The notes: generated by a model from the sequence alone, not told the origin. A DNA stretch of 64,000 nt from Streptomyces sp. NBC_00620 (GCF_026341825.1 NZ_JAPENY010000001.1:1426001-1490000), one strand, 5' to 3'; positions 1 to 7,682 are shown, counted from the stretch's first letter. Translations and numbers: made by a program.

Positions 1-325
1 CGATGCTGACCTGCCAGGCCTCGCCCTTGAGGGTGGTCGGGCGGATGTGCTGGGCGAGGTAGGTGCGGACGGCCTTGGCCTTGGTGGGCAGGGCGGCCGA
101 TTCGATGGTGGTCAGATCGATGCCGCCGGCCGTGGCGAGGTCGCCGACGGGCAGTTCAAGGCGCGCGGTGACCGAGTCCTTGTACACGTCGAGCTGGACC
201 ACTGAGTGCGGCATCGGATGCGCGGCGGCCGGCGACGCTCCGAGAAGGAGCGCCGCCGGTACCGCGATCGCGATCCCGGCCACCAGGCGAAGTGCTGTGG
301 TCAGCCAGTTTCGCGGTCGGGTCAT
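1..325 (-). CDS. HupE/UreJ-like secreted or membrane protein, N-terminal part (cut by window edge)
   Basis: Only the first 108 residues are in the window; the gene runs off the left edge. It starts MTRPRNWLTTALRLVAGIAI, a basic N-terminus followed by a hydrophobic stretch and an ASPAAAHP cleavage-like site, so it is exported or membrane-inserted. The segment after it (HPMPHSVVQLDVYKDSVTAR) resembles the extracytoplasmic N-terminus of actinobacterial HupE/UreJ-family membrane proteins. Its ATG overlaps the stop of the DUF3500 gene by 4 bp (ATGA), so the two are translationally coupled. Family assignment rests on the N-terminus only; the membrane helices that would confirm it lie outside. Confidence 0.6.
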   Translation of the reverse strand, partial: MTRPRNWLTTALRLVAGIAIAVPAALLLGASPAAAHPMPHSVVQLDVYKDSVTARLELPVGDLATAGGIDLTTIESAALPTKAKAVRTYLAQHIRPTTLKGEAWQVSI

Positions 326-1596
326 GAGAAGGAGAACTCGCTGCCGTAGTCGCGGGTGTGGTCGCGGTACACCGTGTGGTAGTGGACCTTGCCCTGGATG
401 ACGAGGCCGTTCTGGCAGACGAACTCGACCCAGACGCCGGGGCCGTCGATGCGCACGTAGTCGCCCTGGGTGTCGAGGGCGGTGCCGCCGGAGTAGCTGA
501 CGTAGGTCTCGTTCAGCTCACGCTCGTACGTCTTCATGAGCTTCTTCGCGGTGGCGTCGTCCACGTTGGCGACCCAGGGGTGAATGGCCTTCAGGACCAG
601 CTGCTTCTGCTTGGGCGACAGCTCGCTGACCTTGATGCCTTCCTTGGTCTCCGGGAACTGGCCGTCCTCACCCGGGCCGAGGAGCACGTCGTTGTACGTC
701 CCGGACAGCTTGGCCGTGGCCAGCTGCTCGGTGCTCAGGCTGCCGGTCAGCGCGAGCATGCCGTTGCGCTGTTCCTCCAGCGGCGAGTACGTGGTGCCGT
801 CGTCGGCGGTCCAGGTGGTCGGCTCGACACCTATGAAGAAGGGGCTGGCGCCTGCCACCTTGCCCTTCTTGTAGGTGAGGTTCACGGCGAGGTGGTGACC
901 GCCGAAGTGCAGCTGCCAGGTGCCGTCCGCCGAGGGGGTGCCCAGGAACGCCATGTAGTAGAGGCCACTGCCGTAGCCGAAGGAGCCGCCTCCGCCGGTG
1001 CCGCCGGAGGGCGGGGCGCCGGTCGGAGCGTCGGTGGCCGTGGAGCTCGGGACCGCCGTGGCGGACGGGTCGGCGGAGGCCGTGCTCGACGCGGTGTCCG
1101 AGGGCGCCGGGCCCGTCCCCGCGGAGCTGGTGGCCTGCACCGAGGCGAGCACATCGTCGGCCTTGATGATCTGCGTGATCTGGTCGTACCCGCTGCCCTT
1201 GCCGGTGCCCGTAGCCACCTTCAACAGCTGCACGGCGGCGGCCAGCTGAGTGTCGCTCAGTGAACCGAGCTCGATGCCGGGACGGCAGGTCGACCCGCAG
1301 GGGAGGTTCGACCATGCCGTGGCGTTCGCCTCGGTGAGCTCAAGGAGCACCTCGGCCTGCTGGTCGGCGTCCAGCGTGTTCAGGAACGCGTTGGCGGCGC
1401 TGACCACGGCCTTGGTGCCGGTGGCCTGCTTGTCGACGGGGCGCTGGAGGCCTGCGGCCGATTTACCTGTCGATATATCCGTCGATGCGTTTGCCACGGC
1501 AAAGCCACCGCCGACAAGGACGACCGCCGTGATGGCACCGGCCACCCTCCGCGAATTCCGCCGCATACGCACTCGACGGGTTCTTTCTCTGCTCAT
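322..1596 (-). CDS. DUF3500 domain secreted protein
   Basis: A 424-aa protein. Residues 1-40 are a strongly basic N-terminus (MSRERTRRVRMRRNSRR) and a hydrophobic segment, consistent with a signal peptide or anchor. A DUF3500 region follows, interrupted around residues 150-210 by a Ser/Thr/Ala/Pro-rich linker. The C-terminal half carries features I associate with DUF3500: the FGYGSGLYYMAFLG stretch, HFGGHHLAVN, and repeated His/Tyr motifs ending KVHYHTVYRDHTRDYG. The start at 1596 is preferred over an in-frame ATG at 1653 because AAGGAG lies 6-11 nt upstream. It is the first gene of a two-gene unit with the HupE-like gene. Biochemical function is unknown; the histidines suggest metal binding, which is inference. 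Confidence 0.8.
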   Translation of the reverse strand: MSRERTRRVRMRRNSRRVAGAITAVVLVGGGFAVANASTDISTGKSAAGLQRPVDKQATGTKAVVSAANAFLNTLDADQQAEVLLELTEANATAWSNLPCGSTCRPGIELGSLSDTQLAAAVQLLKVATGTGKGSGYDQITQIIKADDVLASVQATSSAGTGPAPSDTASSTASADPSATAVPSSTATDAPTGAPPSGGTGGGGSFGYGSGLYYMAFLGTPSADGTWQLHFGGHHLAVNLTYKKGKVAGASPFFIGVEPTTWTADDGTTYSPLEEQRNGMLALTGSLSTEQLATAKLSGTYNDVLLGPGEDGQFPETKEGIKVSELSPKQKQLVLKAIHPWVANVDDATAKKLMKTYERELNETYVSYSGGTALDTQGDYVRIDGPGVWVEFVCQNGLVIQGKVHYHTVYRDHTRDYGSEFSFS

Positions 1597-1719
1597 GAAC
1601 CACTCCTTCAAGTCTGGAACGAAGCCCGTTCCACTGCGACCTCGACCGCTCATCAGCAGCTACGGGCAGGACAGAAGCGCACGGCAGACACCTGCGCGCC
1701 GTCCGTGCGATTGTTGACA

Positions 1720-1749
1720 AGATTATCGACAGTCTTACCGGAATCTCAA
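1720..1749 (-). promoter_or_regulatory. Candidate HrdB-type promoter of the DUF3500-HupE unit
   Basis: On the minus strand TTGAGA (1744-1749) is followed after 18 bp by TAATCT (1720-1725), a good match to the vegetative Streptomyces -35/-10 pattern. It would leave a leader of about 115 nt before the ATG at 1596. The gene-free stretch 1597-2001 otherwise holds only this and AT-richer DNA; I see no further gene there. Confidence 0.5.
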
Positions 1750-2001
1750 TGCATCTTCAGATGAACAAAAACATTCCTAGGTTGCGCCACAGCACAGGGT
1801 GAATTCACTGAATTCGCTTACGAATTTGACAGGCTGCCCTTATCGCGCGAATAGAATTTCCTGCTATTGCCGATAACCGGCCGGGGGCAGGTGGCACGAG
1901 CATGGCGCGGCCGAGGGGGCAGGGCGCGGGAGCATGACGCGGTCACGTCGATCGCGGCTGCGTCGACCATCGCGTCGTCACCGGGTCGTCACCGCGTCCG
2001 G

Positions 2002-2093
2002 AAAAAGCAAAAGCCCCAGGTCACGGCGAGTGAGTCCTGAGGCTTCTACAGAGCCGCCTTCGGGATTCGAACCCGAGACCTTCGCATTACGAG
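2002..2093. repeat. Left att copy: displaced 3' fragment of tRNA-Thr with its flank
   Basis: Identical to 17278-17369 except t2082 versus a17358. Positions 2052-2093 correspond to the 3' 42 nt of tRNA-Thr (T arm, acceptor 3' side, anticodon-stem 3' side); 2002-2051 copy the DNA just downstream of the tRNA. The 5' half of a tRNA is absent here, so this is not a second tRNA gene. Confidence 0.9.
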
Positions 2094-2523
2094 ACCATGA
2101 GTGTTCGTGTTGCGTGGTGCTTCGTCGTGCTGTCCGGTGATGTTTTACCTGATCAGAGCACGTGCAACAGGTTGACCCGTGCCACCCCGTGATGCACCGT
2201 CCAAAGGCGTCTGTCCACCGGCTGTCCACCGGTGGGGCTCTCACCGGCCCGCCCGCGAGACTGCCGCTCGGCTGTCAGCGCTACTGTCGGGCGGCCGGAG
2301 GGCCGAGCGGAAGTCACTGTGGGACCTCTACAAGCGCCCCTCTGGTGGGTTCGGGCAGCGCGCAGCCCCACGTACCACCTCACCCTGGCTGCCACCTGGC
2401 CCTCAGCCTCAAATTCGGAATACTCGCCGACTGCCTTGCCCGGGCGCATTGCTCCTGCTCGTGCGCCGAAGCGCCGATAACCGGTGAAAGAGCCCGCACC
2501 AGTTGGCGCCAGGGTCGGCTGGG
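2094..2523. other. Left end of the island, no gene recognised
   Basis: About 430 bp between the left att copy and the AbiEii-like gene. It holds two 11-bp repeat units (2212-2233) and no ORF with convincing codon use or homology. An integrase would be expected beside an att site in this kind of element; none is visible on either strand. Confidence 0.6.
2212..2233. repeat. Two 11-bp tandem repeats inside the left end
   Basis: Units TGTCCACCGGC and TGTCCACCGGT in direct orientation, 119 bp inside the left att copy. The same unit occurs three times in the same orientation 156 bp inside the right att copy (17090-17122). Placement at both ends suggests recombinase arm-type sites or iterons left from the mobile element. 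Confidence 0.6.
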
Positions 2524-3180
2524 TCATCTCTCGTCGATCCGTTCACCGAGGATCTCGGCGGCCCAGGCACGCAGCCGTCGACGCATGGCCTCCACCTGGC
2601 CACCATCGACGCCGTAGACCTCGTACTCCCGGTCCGGCCAACGGTCGACCGCCCGCAGCGCCTGGGCGAAATAGCGCGGATCGAACCCAGCATCGTGCTC
2701 CGACGCCAACTCCAGCAGCCGATCACCCGGGTACTGCCCGGAAGCGAGCGCGGCACTCACATCGAGGTAATCACGCGGCGCGGCCCGTCCGAACAGCGTG
2801 GTCACCTTGTTGGCCACCGCGTCGTCGGGGTGCAGTACGGGACCGATCTCCAAAACAGCAGGCGGCCGAGCCCGCCAGTCGCACCCGAGCTCTACCTTCG
2901 CCGTGTGTCCCCGTTCGTCAGCAACCGCGAACCGGGCGAACACCCCACCGGACTTCTCCACCTCAACGGTCAGGTCTGCCGCCCGGTACGCCGCAGCCAC
3001 CGCACCGACTGCCTCGGAGAAGGCAACCGGGTCAGCGTTGTCCGTGAACAGGTCGACGTCATCCGACAGCCGCTCCAGGAACCCGTGCACCTGCACCGCA
3101 TACCCGCCGGCCAGGACAAAGCCGTAACTCGCGGCGGCTCCAAGACCGATACGGGCGAGCCGGGAGTGAAACGGATCCAT
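2524..3180 (-). CDS. Nucleotidyltransferase of the AbiEii/AbiGii toxin type
   Basis: A 218-aa protein beginning MDPFHSRLARIGLG. The N-terminal third has the nucleotidyltransferase core of AbiEii-like proteins: LAGGYAVQVHGF followed by SDDVDLFTD, where the two Asp of DVDLF are the expected metal ligands. The later segment VLHPDDAVANKVTTLFGR, then PRDYLDV, matches the conserved K and RD(Y/F)xD elements of the family. It follows a 107-aa ORF by 11 bp, an arrangement like type IV toxin-antitoxin pairs (AbiEi/AbiEii), though the partner here is not a recognisable AbiEi. The start at 3180 is preferred over the upstream in-frame ATG because that would overlap the upstream gene. Toxicity is inferred from family only. 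Confidence 0.8.
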   Translation of the reverse strand: MDPFHSRLARIGLGAAASYGFVLAGGYAVQVHGFLERLSDDVDLFTDNADPVAFSEAVGAVAAAYRAADLTVEVEKSGGVFARFAVADERGHTAKVELGCDWRARPPAVLEIGPVLHPDDAVANKVTTLFGRAAPRDYLDVSAALASGQYPGDRLLELASEHDAGFDPRYFAQALRAVDRWPDREYEVYGVDGGQVEAMRRRLRAWAAEILGERIDER

Positions 3181-3191
3181 GCCGACGAATC

Positions 3192-3515
3192 CTACGCAGC
3201 CCTGCGGGCCAGCTCCGGGAAGCGCCCCTCCCACATCAGCCGCACCCGCGGCGGAAGCCACAGCCTCTGCCACACCGCTGAGAGAAGCACCGGGTCGAGG
3301 AACTGCCGCAGCTCCTCCACATGCATGGCCTCGCGGATGACCGTCTCATAGAGCATCCGCAGGTCAACGTCGTCCGACAGGTCGTAGGCACTCTTCGGTG
3401 TCCAGTCCAACGCGGTCGGCAAAGCCACGACCCCGTCCGTCGGACCGGCCAGCTCATCCAGGGTCTCCGGAACCGTGTACGGCCGGATCTCCGCATACCG
3501 CACCCGTGTCTCCAT
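3192..3515 (-). CDS. Small protein upstream of the AbiEii-like gene, possible antitoxin partner
   Basis: A 107-aa protein without signal peptide or membrane segment, start METRVRYAEIRPYTVPETLD. It ends 11 bp before the nucleotidyltransferase start, so the two form an operon. I do not recognise a DNA-binding motif. The sequence (LDWTPKSAYDLSDDVDLRML, then VIREAMHVEELRQFLD) looks like a folded helical protein. Position and size suggest the cognate antitoxin, which is inference. No clear Shine-Dalgarno precedes the ATG, so it may be leaderless or weakly translated. Confidence 0.65.
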   Translation of the reverse strand: METRVRYAEIRPYTVPETLDELAGPTDGVVALPTALDWTPKSAYDLSDDVDLRMLYETVIREAMHVEELRQFLDPVLLSAVWQRLWLPPRVRLMWEGRFPELARRAA

Positions 3516-3619
3516 GCGCTCAGTATGCCCAGCCTCGGCCCCGGACAGCCACAGCCATCTGCTCAGGGGGCGCCGTCGATCAGGGCCTGCAGGAGGCTGA
3601 GCCCGCGGATCCGTCCGGG

Positions 3620-4083
3620 TCAGGCCAGTGGGTAGCCCTGGGCGAGCAGGGCTTTGCGGAACGCGGGGAGCCTCTCGGCGGGGACGGCCAGCTGCCGCTC
3701 ACCGGGGCGGGTGCAGAGGCCGCGCAGGCGGCGGCCGCCCGCAAGAAGAGCAGCCGGGGCTTCGTCGGCGCACTCGATGAGGTGGACCGATCCGGTGCCG
3801 CGGACCCTGCCGAGGCGGCATTCGGTGTCATCCAGCAGGGTGGCTGACCCGTTCCGGGTTGCGGCAGCGGCTGCGAGGACGCCCGGGCAAGGTAACGGCG
3901 GAACTCCTTCAGGGTGCGCTTGGTGTCCAGGGCGCTCGGGAGGGAGGCGGCGCTCAGGGGCCACACCCGGTCGGAGGTCTTGTCGGCGAAGGCGTCAAGG
4001 AGCAGAGCGTCGGTAGGACGCAGTCCGTCGAGGGCGACGCGTAGCGGTGTTGCGCAGCCGAGGCAGTGCGCCTCCGTCAGTGC
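3620..4083 (-). pseudogene. Frameshifted fragment resembling a helicase-associated C-terminal domain protein
   Basis: Two reading frames carry protein-like sequence that would join at about 3845-3855. The upstream frame has LRPTDALLLDAFADKTSDRV and TKRTLKEFRRYLARASSQPL; the other frame continues LLDDTECRLGRVRGTGSVHL and ends KALLAQGYPLA at a stop at 3620. The order (helical segment, then a DD-rich helix, then a terminal alpha/beta piece) is reminiscent of the Helicase_C_3-type domain of actinobacterial XPB-like proteins. No start codon, RBS or N-terminal helicase domain remains. I regard it as a decayed fragment; the family guess is moderate. Confidence 0.5.
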
Positions 4084-4098
4084 GTCCGGCCGTTGGCA

Positions 4099-4132
4099 AG
4101 AGCCCTCTCCTGCGGTCACAGGAGAGGGCTCT
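4099..4132 (-). terminator. 14-bp stem hairpin ending box-unit A
   Basis: Perfect stem AGAGCCCTCTCCTG with its complement across a 6-nt loop. It lies about 180 bp downstream (minus strand) of regulatory box A. Adjacent DNA (4133-4180) resembles the DNA beside the hairpin that ends the SulP unit (9933-9985), so the two look like copies of one terminator module. The U-tract is weak. Confidence 0.55.
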
Positions 4133-4280
4133 CGGGGTCCCGGCTGTGCGACCAGACAGGCAACCGGGGCCGACCGCCGGTGAGGACCCCTGAGGCGTGA
4201 AGGCCCGCAGACGGCGATTGGGTGGGCCTCCATCCGGCTCTCGCTCGTCCCCGGTGGAGGTCGCGCGTAAAGACCATCCG
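4133..4280 (-). ncRNA. Candidate regulated small transcript A (box A to hairpin, no ORF)
   Basis: Between box A (4286-4314) and the hairpin (4099-4132) there is no credible ORF, yet this DNA is similar along its whole length to the matching stretch below box B (7223-7370). Shared blocks include GATGGAGG, AATCGCCGTC and CCCGGTTGCC in the same order and spacing. A promoter-like box, conserved non-coding body and hairpin end is the layout of a small RNA; a remnant of a deleted operon leader is the alternative. Extent is approximate. Confidence 0.25.
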
Positions 4281-4285
4281 GGGTT

Positions 4286-4314
4286 TGTGTGAGTCATCTG
4301 TGAGATCACGATGA
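4286..4314 (-). promoter_or_regulatory. Regulatory box A: three 11-bp-spaced response-regulator half-sites
   Basis: Three units end in TGA at 4290-4292, 4301-4303 and 4312-4314, exactly 11 bp apart. Read on the minus strand these are TCATCGT, TCACAGA and TCACACA separated by 4 bp. The arrangement matches box C in front of the carbonic anhydrase gene and the known mycobacterial PhoP site geometry (TCACAGC, 4 bp, TCACAGC). Confidence 0.55.
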
Positions 4315-4432
4315 GAGAGCACTCATGGCTCCCAGGCACGTTGAGGCGGCCGTCAGGCCGACTCCATCCGGTGCCGGGAGCGCTGCGCCTGGCTCCGTAA
4401 GAGCGCAGGCCTGGCCCCGGCACCACCGATCG

Positions 4433-4894
4433 TCAGCATCCTTCCTCGACGAAGTTCTGGAGGCGCTTGAGGATCGTTCGCTGGGTGTGATGGAACCTGC
4501 ACCCGATCAGGGGGTTCATCAGCCAGACGAGGACGTTGTTCGGCCGGAACGTGCTGTGCGCCGTCACCAGGGTCCCGCCTTCGCGGTGTTCGAGGTCGAA
4601 GCCGGCCCGCCAGTCGGAGACCCGGCGGCTGAACCCGGAGGTGTCGTCGTCGATCGCCCAGGTGATCCGCCACTGCTCGTCCTCTTCGATTTCGATGCAG
4701 CGCTCCTGGGTCGCGCCGGGTTTCCCGCCGAGTACGACCGAGCAGATCCGCATCGCTCCGAGACGGTGATCGCCGGTGATGCGAACGATGTATGGATGCC
4801 AGCGGGCGTGCACCTGCGGGTTCTTGATCGCCTGCCAGACGGCGCCCACCGGGGCGTGGATCAGAACCTTGTCCTCGATCCTCACTTCAGGCAT
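4433..4894 (-). CDS. SRPBCC family (START/polyketide cyclase-like) protein
   Basis: A 153-aa protein beginning MPEVRIEDKVLIHAPVGAVW, the typical first strand and helix of the SRPBCC fold, with later VSDWRAGFDLEHREGGTLVT and a C-terminal helix LIGCRFHHTQRTILKRLQNF. This fold binds small hydrophobic ligands; the ligand cannot be told from sequence. GGAGGAGG lies just upstream of the ATG and supports the start. It stands in the island beside lipoprotein genes on the same strand, with no clear pathway partner. Confidence 0.8.
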   Translation of the reverse strand: MPEVRIEDKVLIHAPVGAVWQAIKNPQVHARWHPYIVRITGDHRLGAMRICSVVLGGKPGATQERCIEIEEDEQWRITWAIDDDTSGFSRRVSDWRAGFDLEHREGGTLVTAHSTFRPNNVLVWLMNPLIGCRFHHTQRTILKRLQNFVEEGC

Positions 4895-4929
4895 GCGGCC
4901 TCCTCCGACGTTGTCCGAACGGCCGGGGC

Positions 4930-5360
4930 TCAGCCGACCTTGTACCAGGCCTCGCAGCCGGGGTCACGAACGCTCCGTCGGTTGCCTTGACGGTGAACGT
5001 GGTCTGCCCGGTCGTGGTGCCGTTGGCGATGATCTCGTCGAAGTCGCCGGACGTACCCTCCAGGCGGGCCCAGTAGGAGAGAGACAAGCCGGGATCCGAG
5101 GCGCCAGCGGTCCTGTAGACGCCGGACTTGATGTCGGTGCCGACCACGTGGGTGCCTTCGCCGGGGATGGTCGCCGCGGCCGACTTTGGCTTCGGCCTCA
5201 CGGTCACGGTCGGCGCGGCCGACATCTTGGTGACCGTGCGTGCGGGCTCGGCAGTCGCGGTCGCCGTCTCGGTGATGGTCTGCGTCACGGTGCGCGCGGG
5301 CTTGGCACCGCCGCTACTGCCGCAGCCCGCAGTCATCACGAGCAGGGCGGCGTCCCAGGC
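4930..5360 (-). pseudogene. Lipoprotein gene damaged at both ends
   Basis: The readable core (HVVGTDIKSGVYRTAG, then YWARLEGTSGDFDEI and TTFTVKATDGAF) is a secreted domain common in Streptomyces lipoproteins. Upstream it keeps a lipobox-like LLVMTAGC but the rest of the signal peptide is missing; the frame runs instead into the end of the neighbouring gene. Downstream, a one-base loss near 4955 shifts the frame: the alternative frame restores an ending GCEAWYKVG and a stop at 4930. The N-terminal loss looks like a deletion joining it to the DUF4352 gene. A sequencing error could explain only the C-terminal shift. Confidence 0.65.
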
Positions 5361-5362
5361 GG

Positions 5363-5950
5363 CTACTTGACGTTCCACTGACCGACCTCGTCCGCGAACC
5401 CGGAGTCCATGGCCCACTGGATCGTCGCGGCCTTCGAGGACGCGGGGACCTCCCAGACCATCCACCCCACGGCCTTCTCCCCGACGGGAAGGCTCAGGTC
5501 GCTGGTCATGGCCGGTCCGGTGGTGATGTCGCCGATCGTGCTGTCGAAGCGCTGCCCTCCGGTGTCGGCGATCTTTGCCCCGTTGCTCGGGCTGTCGGGG
5601 TAGGTGCTCTTGCCGGTGTTGACCAGTTGGAAGCGGGCGGCCGCCCACTTCTTGCCGCCCTCGGGTCCGAAGATCTCGGGGTCGGCGGGCTTCGCCGGGT
5701 CGACGTACTTCAGGATCGTGACCTTCAGTTCGGAGCCGTCGTCCATGCCCGCGAGGGTGATCGTGTCGCCGATGCGGGCAGGCTCTTCCTGGGCTGGTTC
5801 CTGCGGGGCCTCTGACTTGTCGGACCCGGTCTTGCTGGAGGTGGCCTTCGGCTCGGGCTTCGTGGTGACCGAGTCGTCGTTGCCGCTGCAGCCGGTGAGC
5901 GCGAGGCCGAGGACCGTGGCGGTGGTGAGTGCTGCGAGTCTGGTGCGCAT
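5363..5950 (-). CDS. DUF4352-type lipoprotein
   Basis: A 195-aa secreted lipoprotein: MRTRLAALTTATVLGLALTG then Cys gives a clear lipobox. A Lys/Ser/Glu-rich linker (about residues 25-60) follows, and then a beta-sandwich typical of DUF4352 (GDTITLAGMDDGSELKVTIL, ARFQLVNTGKSTYPDSP, PVGEKAVGWMVWEVPAS). Such domains are extracytoplasmic and of unknown ligand. GGGAGG sits upstream of the ATG. It lies directly before the truncated lipoprotein on the same strand. Confidence 0.8.
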   Translation of the reverse strand: MRTRLAALTTATVLGLALTGCSGNDDSVTTKPEPKATSSKTGSDKSEAPQEPAQEEPARIGDTITLAGMDDGSELKVTILKYVDPAKPADPEIFGPEGGKKWAAARFQLVNTGKSTYPDSPSNGAKIADTGGQRFDSTIGDITTGPAMTSDLSLPVGEKAVGWMVWEVPASSKAATIQWAMDSGFADEVGQWNVK

Positions 5951-6208
5951 GGTGCCTCCCGGGGTGCGGGCCGGTTTCGTCGGCCGGGCCGTAGCCGCGC
6001 TGTTAGGGGCGTTTGCCGGGTGGAGAGAGGCAGGGCCTCGGCGTAGGCGCTTGGGCTGACGGCACCGTCGGTTCATGCGCACGTCTCGCGCCCCCCGGCC
6101 CGCCGGGGTCCCGTGGTCTGTCACCGAGTTCAACGAGCGCAGTGCTCTCGGACGCGCAAGACCCGCTCCGGCCGTGTCCCCCTGGGACGGTGCGGCCGGA
6201 GGCCTCAC

Positions 6209-6246
6209 CGGGTCCCTCCGCCTCGGGGGAGCGGCGGAGGGACCCG
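6209..6246 (-). terminator. 14-bp stem hairpin after the 71-aa ORF
   Basis: CGGGTCCCTCCGCC pairs with its exact complement across a 10-nt loop. It is about 125 bp downstream of the stop of the 71-aa gene (6370). The interval 5951-6369 holds nothing else that I can support. Confidence 0.5.
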
Positions 6247-6369
6247 GCGCCGACGGCCCGCACCAGGGCCGCCGTCCCGTCGGTGGCTCCACACACCGAA
6301 CGGGGGTCTGCGTCAGCACGCGTGGTCGCGGCAGTGTGCCTCCCTGCGGACGGGGTCTCTCCGGCGTGG

Positions 6370-6585
6370 TCACCGTGCCTCCCCGTTGGCGCTGGGCTCT
6401 TTTGCGGGTTCGGCGGGCCGCACGTGCTGCGGGGCGGCGTCCCATTCGCGGCCGCCGCCCGGTGGCCGGAGCTGGAGATTCGTCCCGACGTGCCCCATCA
6501 CGACGCCGATGCGGTCACTCTGCATGTCTACGGCCAGTGCACCGACCGTCGGCCAGTCCGCGGGGTGGCGGTCAGGGTCGTGCAT
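6370..6585 (-). CDS. Small hypothetical protein of the Streptomyces mobile-element type
   Basis: A 71-aa soluble protein. The segment SDRIGVVMGHVGTNLQLRPP followed by GGREWDA is a pattern I know from short hypothetical proteins encoded next to GntR-type regulators on Streptomyces integrative elements. The start at 6585 is chosen over 6612 because GGAAGGAG lies 7-14 nt upstream. It is divergent from the GntR-type gene, with about 150 bp between them. Function unknown; the fold may be a small SH3-like barrel, which is inference. Confidence 0.65.
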   Translation of the reverse strand: MHDPDRHPADWPTVGALAVDMQSDRIGVVMGHVGTNLQLRPPGGGREWDAAPQHVRPAEPAKEPSANGEAR

Positions 6586-6732
6586 GTCGACGCTCCTTCC
6601 CAGCGGTGGCAACCTCCCGGCGCCGTGTCAGCGGTCGTCGGGGGCTCTCTTATTCACCATATAGGGCACTGTAGGCAGCTGTGGAGGCCTGTGTGTGTCT
6701 TTGCAGGTCAACGGCACCCTACGGTGATCGGT

Positions 6733-7011
6733 ATGGGTAAGAACGACATGCCAGTGATCGATCCGCGCGGGCCGCAGCTCGTCTACATGGTCGTGGCCGA
6801 TCACATCGCCGGACAGATCGCCAGCGGCCAGCTGAAGCCGGGCTCGCGGCTGCCGGGCGAGCTGGACCTCGCGGCGGCCTACGGCATCGCCCGCATGACC
6901 GCGTCCCGCGCCGTCCGGGAGCTGCGCGAGCGCGGTCTTGTCCACACCGTGGTGGGCAAGGGCACTTTCGTCGTCGAGCCGTCGGCGGATGGCCCCGACA
7001 ACGACGAGTAG
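6733..7011 (+). CDS. GntR-type winged-helix regulator without effector domain
   Basis: A 92-aa protein consisting almost only of a GntR winged helix: QLVYMVVADHIAGQIASGQL, then GSRLPGELDLAAAYGIARMT and ASRAVRELRERGLVHTVVGK with the GTFVV wing. There is no C-terminal ligand domain (FadR and HutC subfamilies have 130 or more further residues). Short GntR proteins of this kind act as repressors of transfer genes in some AICEs. It is divergent from the 71-aa gene, so a shared operator in 6586-6732 is likely. No strong RBS is visible; a GTG at 6724 is a possible alternative start. Confidence 0.75.
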   Translation: MGKNDMPVIDPRGPQLVYMVVADHIAGQIASGQLKPGSRLPGELDLAAAYGIARMTASRAVRELRERGLVHTVVGKGTFVVEPSADGPDNDE

Positions 7012-7377
7012 CACGCGCTGCGCTGCGGGCCACCTGTCACGGGGGACTTGAGACCGACGACTTCGTCGTGTCGGCCACGTGGCGAGAGGGCTGGGGTCCT
7101 GATGTCGAAAACCTTTCCGGAACATGCCTTCCCGCATCCGACGGACAGCTTTACGCCCCGTTCGCGGGTACAGGAGGGGCGCCGCGGTGGCACGCCCCCT
7201 GCCGGTCGAGCAGGAGGGGACTTTCGCGTCTCGGTCGCCGGGCCACCGTACGGCAACCGGGAGCTGCCGCCTTTGAGGACCGACGGGGATCAAGGTCCCC
7301 GGACGGCGATTCGATGGACCTCCATCCAGCCTTCGGACATACCCGGTGGATATCGCATGCGATAAGCCTGTGGTGTT
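7012..7377. other. Gene-free stretch below box B, with a hairpin
   Basis: No ORF with credible content. A hairpin (CCCCCTGCC with GGCAGGGGG-like partner, about 7195-7221) stands about 160-185 bp downstream of box B on the minus strand, the same layout as unit A. Positions 7223-7370 resemble 4133-4280 on the same strand, so this is candidate small transcript B or the scar of a deleted operon. Confidence 0.35.
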
Positions 7378-7406
7378 TGCGTGAGTCAGCTGTGAGATCA
7401 CAGTGA
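7378..7406 (-). promoter_or_regulatory. Regulatory box B: 11-bp-spaced response-regulator half-sites
   Basis: TGA positions 7382-7384, 7393-7395 and 7404-7406 are exactly 11 bp apart; a degenerate fourth unit lies at 7367-7373. On the minus strand the middle unit reads TCACAGC, identical to the mycobacterial PhoP half-site. It is very similar to box A over about 40 bp. Confidence 0.55.
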
Positions 7407-7448
7407 GAGAGTTCTCACGCATGTGCCACATAGGGGTGGAGCGGCGGG

Positions 7449-7475
7449 TCAGCCGCGCAGGCGATAGCCACCACC
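7449..7475 (-). pseudogene. Remnant of a response-regulator 3' end
   Basis: On the minus strand the codons read GGYRLRG then stop, the ending typical of OmpR-family regulators (the intact one at 12996 ends GVGYRLRA). Box B starts 43 bp after this stop; box C starts 53 bp after the stop of the intact regulator. The arrangement therefore looks like a second, almost wholly deleted copy of the regulator-box junction. Nothing else of the gene is left. Confidence 0.4.
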
Positions 7476-7682
7476 AAGCCCGTGGTGCTGCTGCCCGTTG
7501 CCTTGGAGTGCTCGCACGCACGAACCCTTGATCCACGACTTCCGGCCCTCCGCGCCGCGGTGTCATATGGGTATGCAGCACGCCCCCGCCGCATGTCTCG
7601 CGCGTGCGGTGAGGGCGCGATCGGACTACGGCCGGTATGCAGGCGCACGGCTCATCAGCAGAGGCGTGTTGGGACATGCGCG

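Noticed and set aside
1826..1857. TTGACA followed by TAGAAT on the plus strand as a promoter
   Set aside because: The spacing is 20 bp and no plus-strand gene follows, so the minus-strand TTGAGA/TAATCT pair is a better explanation for the region.
2052..2093. A second tRNA gene at the left island end
   Set aside because: Only the 3' 42 nt are present; D arm, acceptor 5' strand and half of the anticodon stem are missing. It is the displaced att fragment.
2153..2527. Integrase or replication gene remnant at the left end
   Set aside because: I looked for the catalytic R-H-R-Y pattern of tyrosine integrases and for serine recombinase N-terminal motifs in all frames and saw neither.
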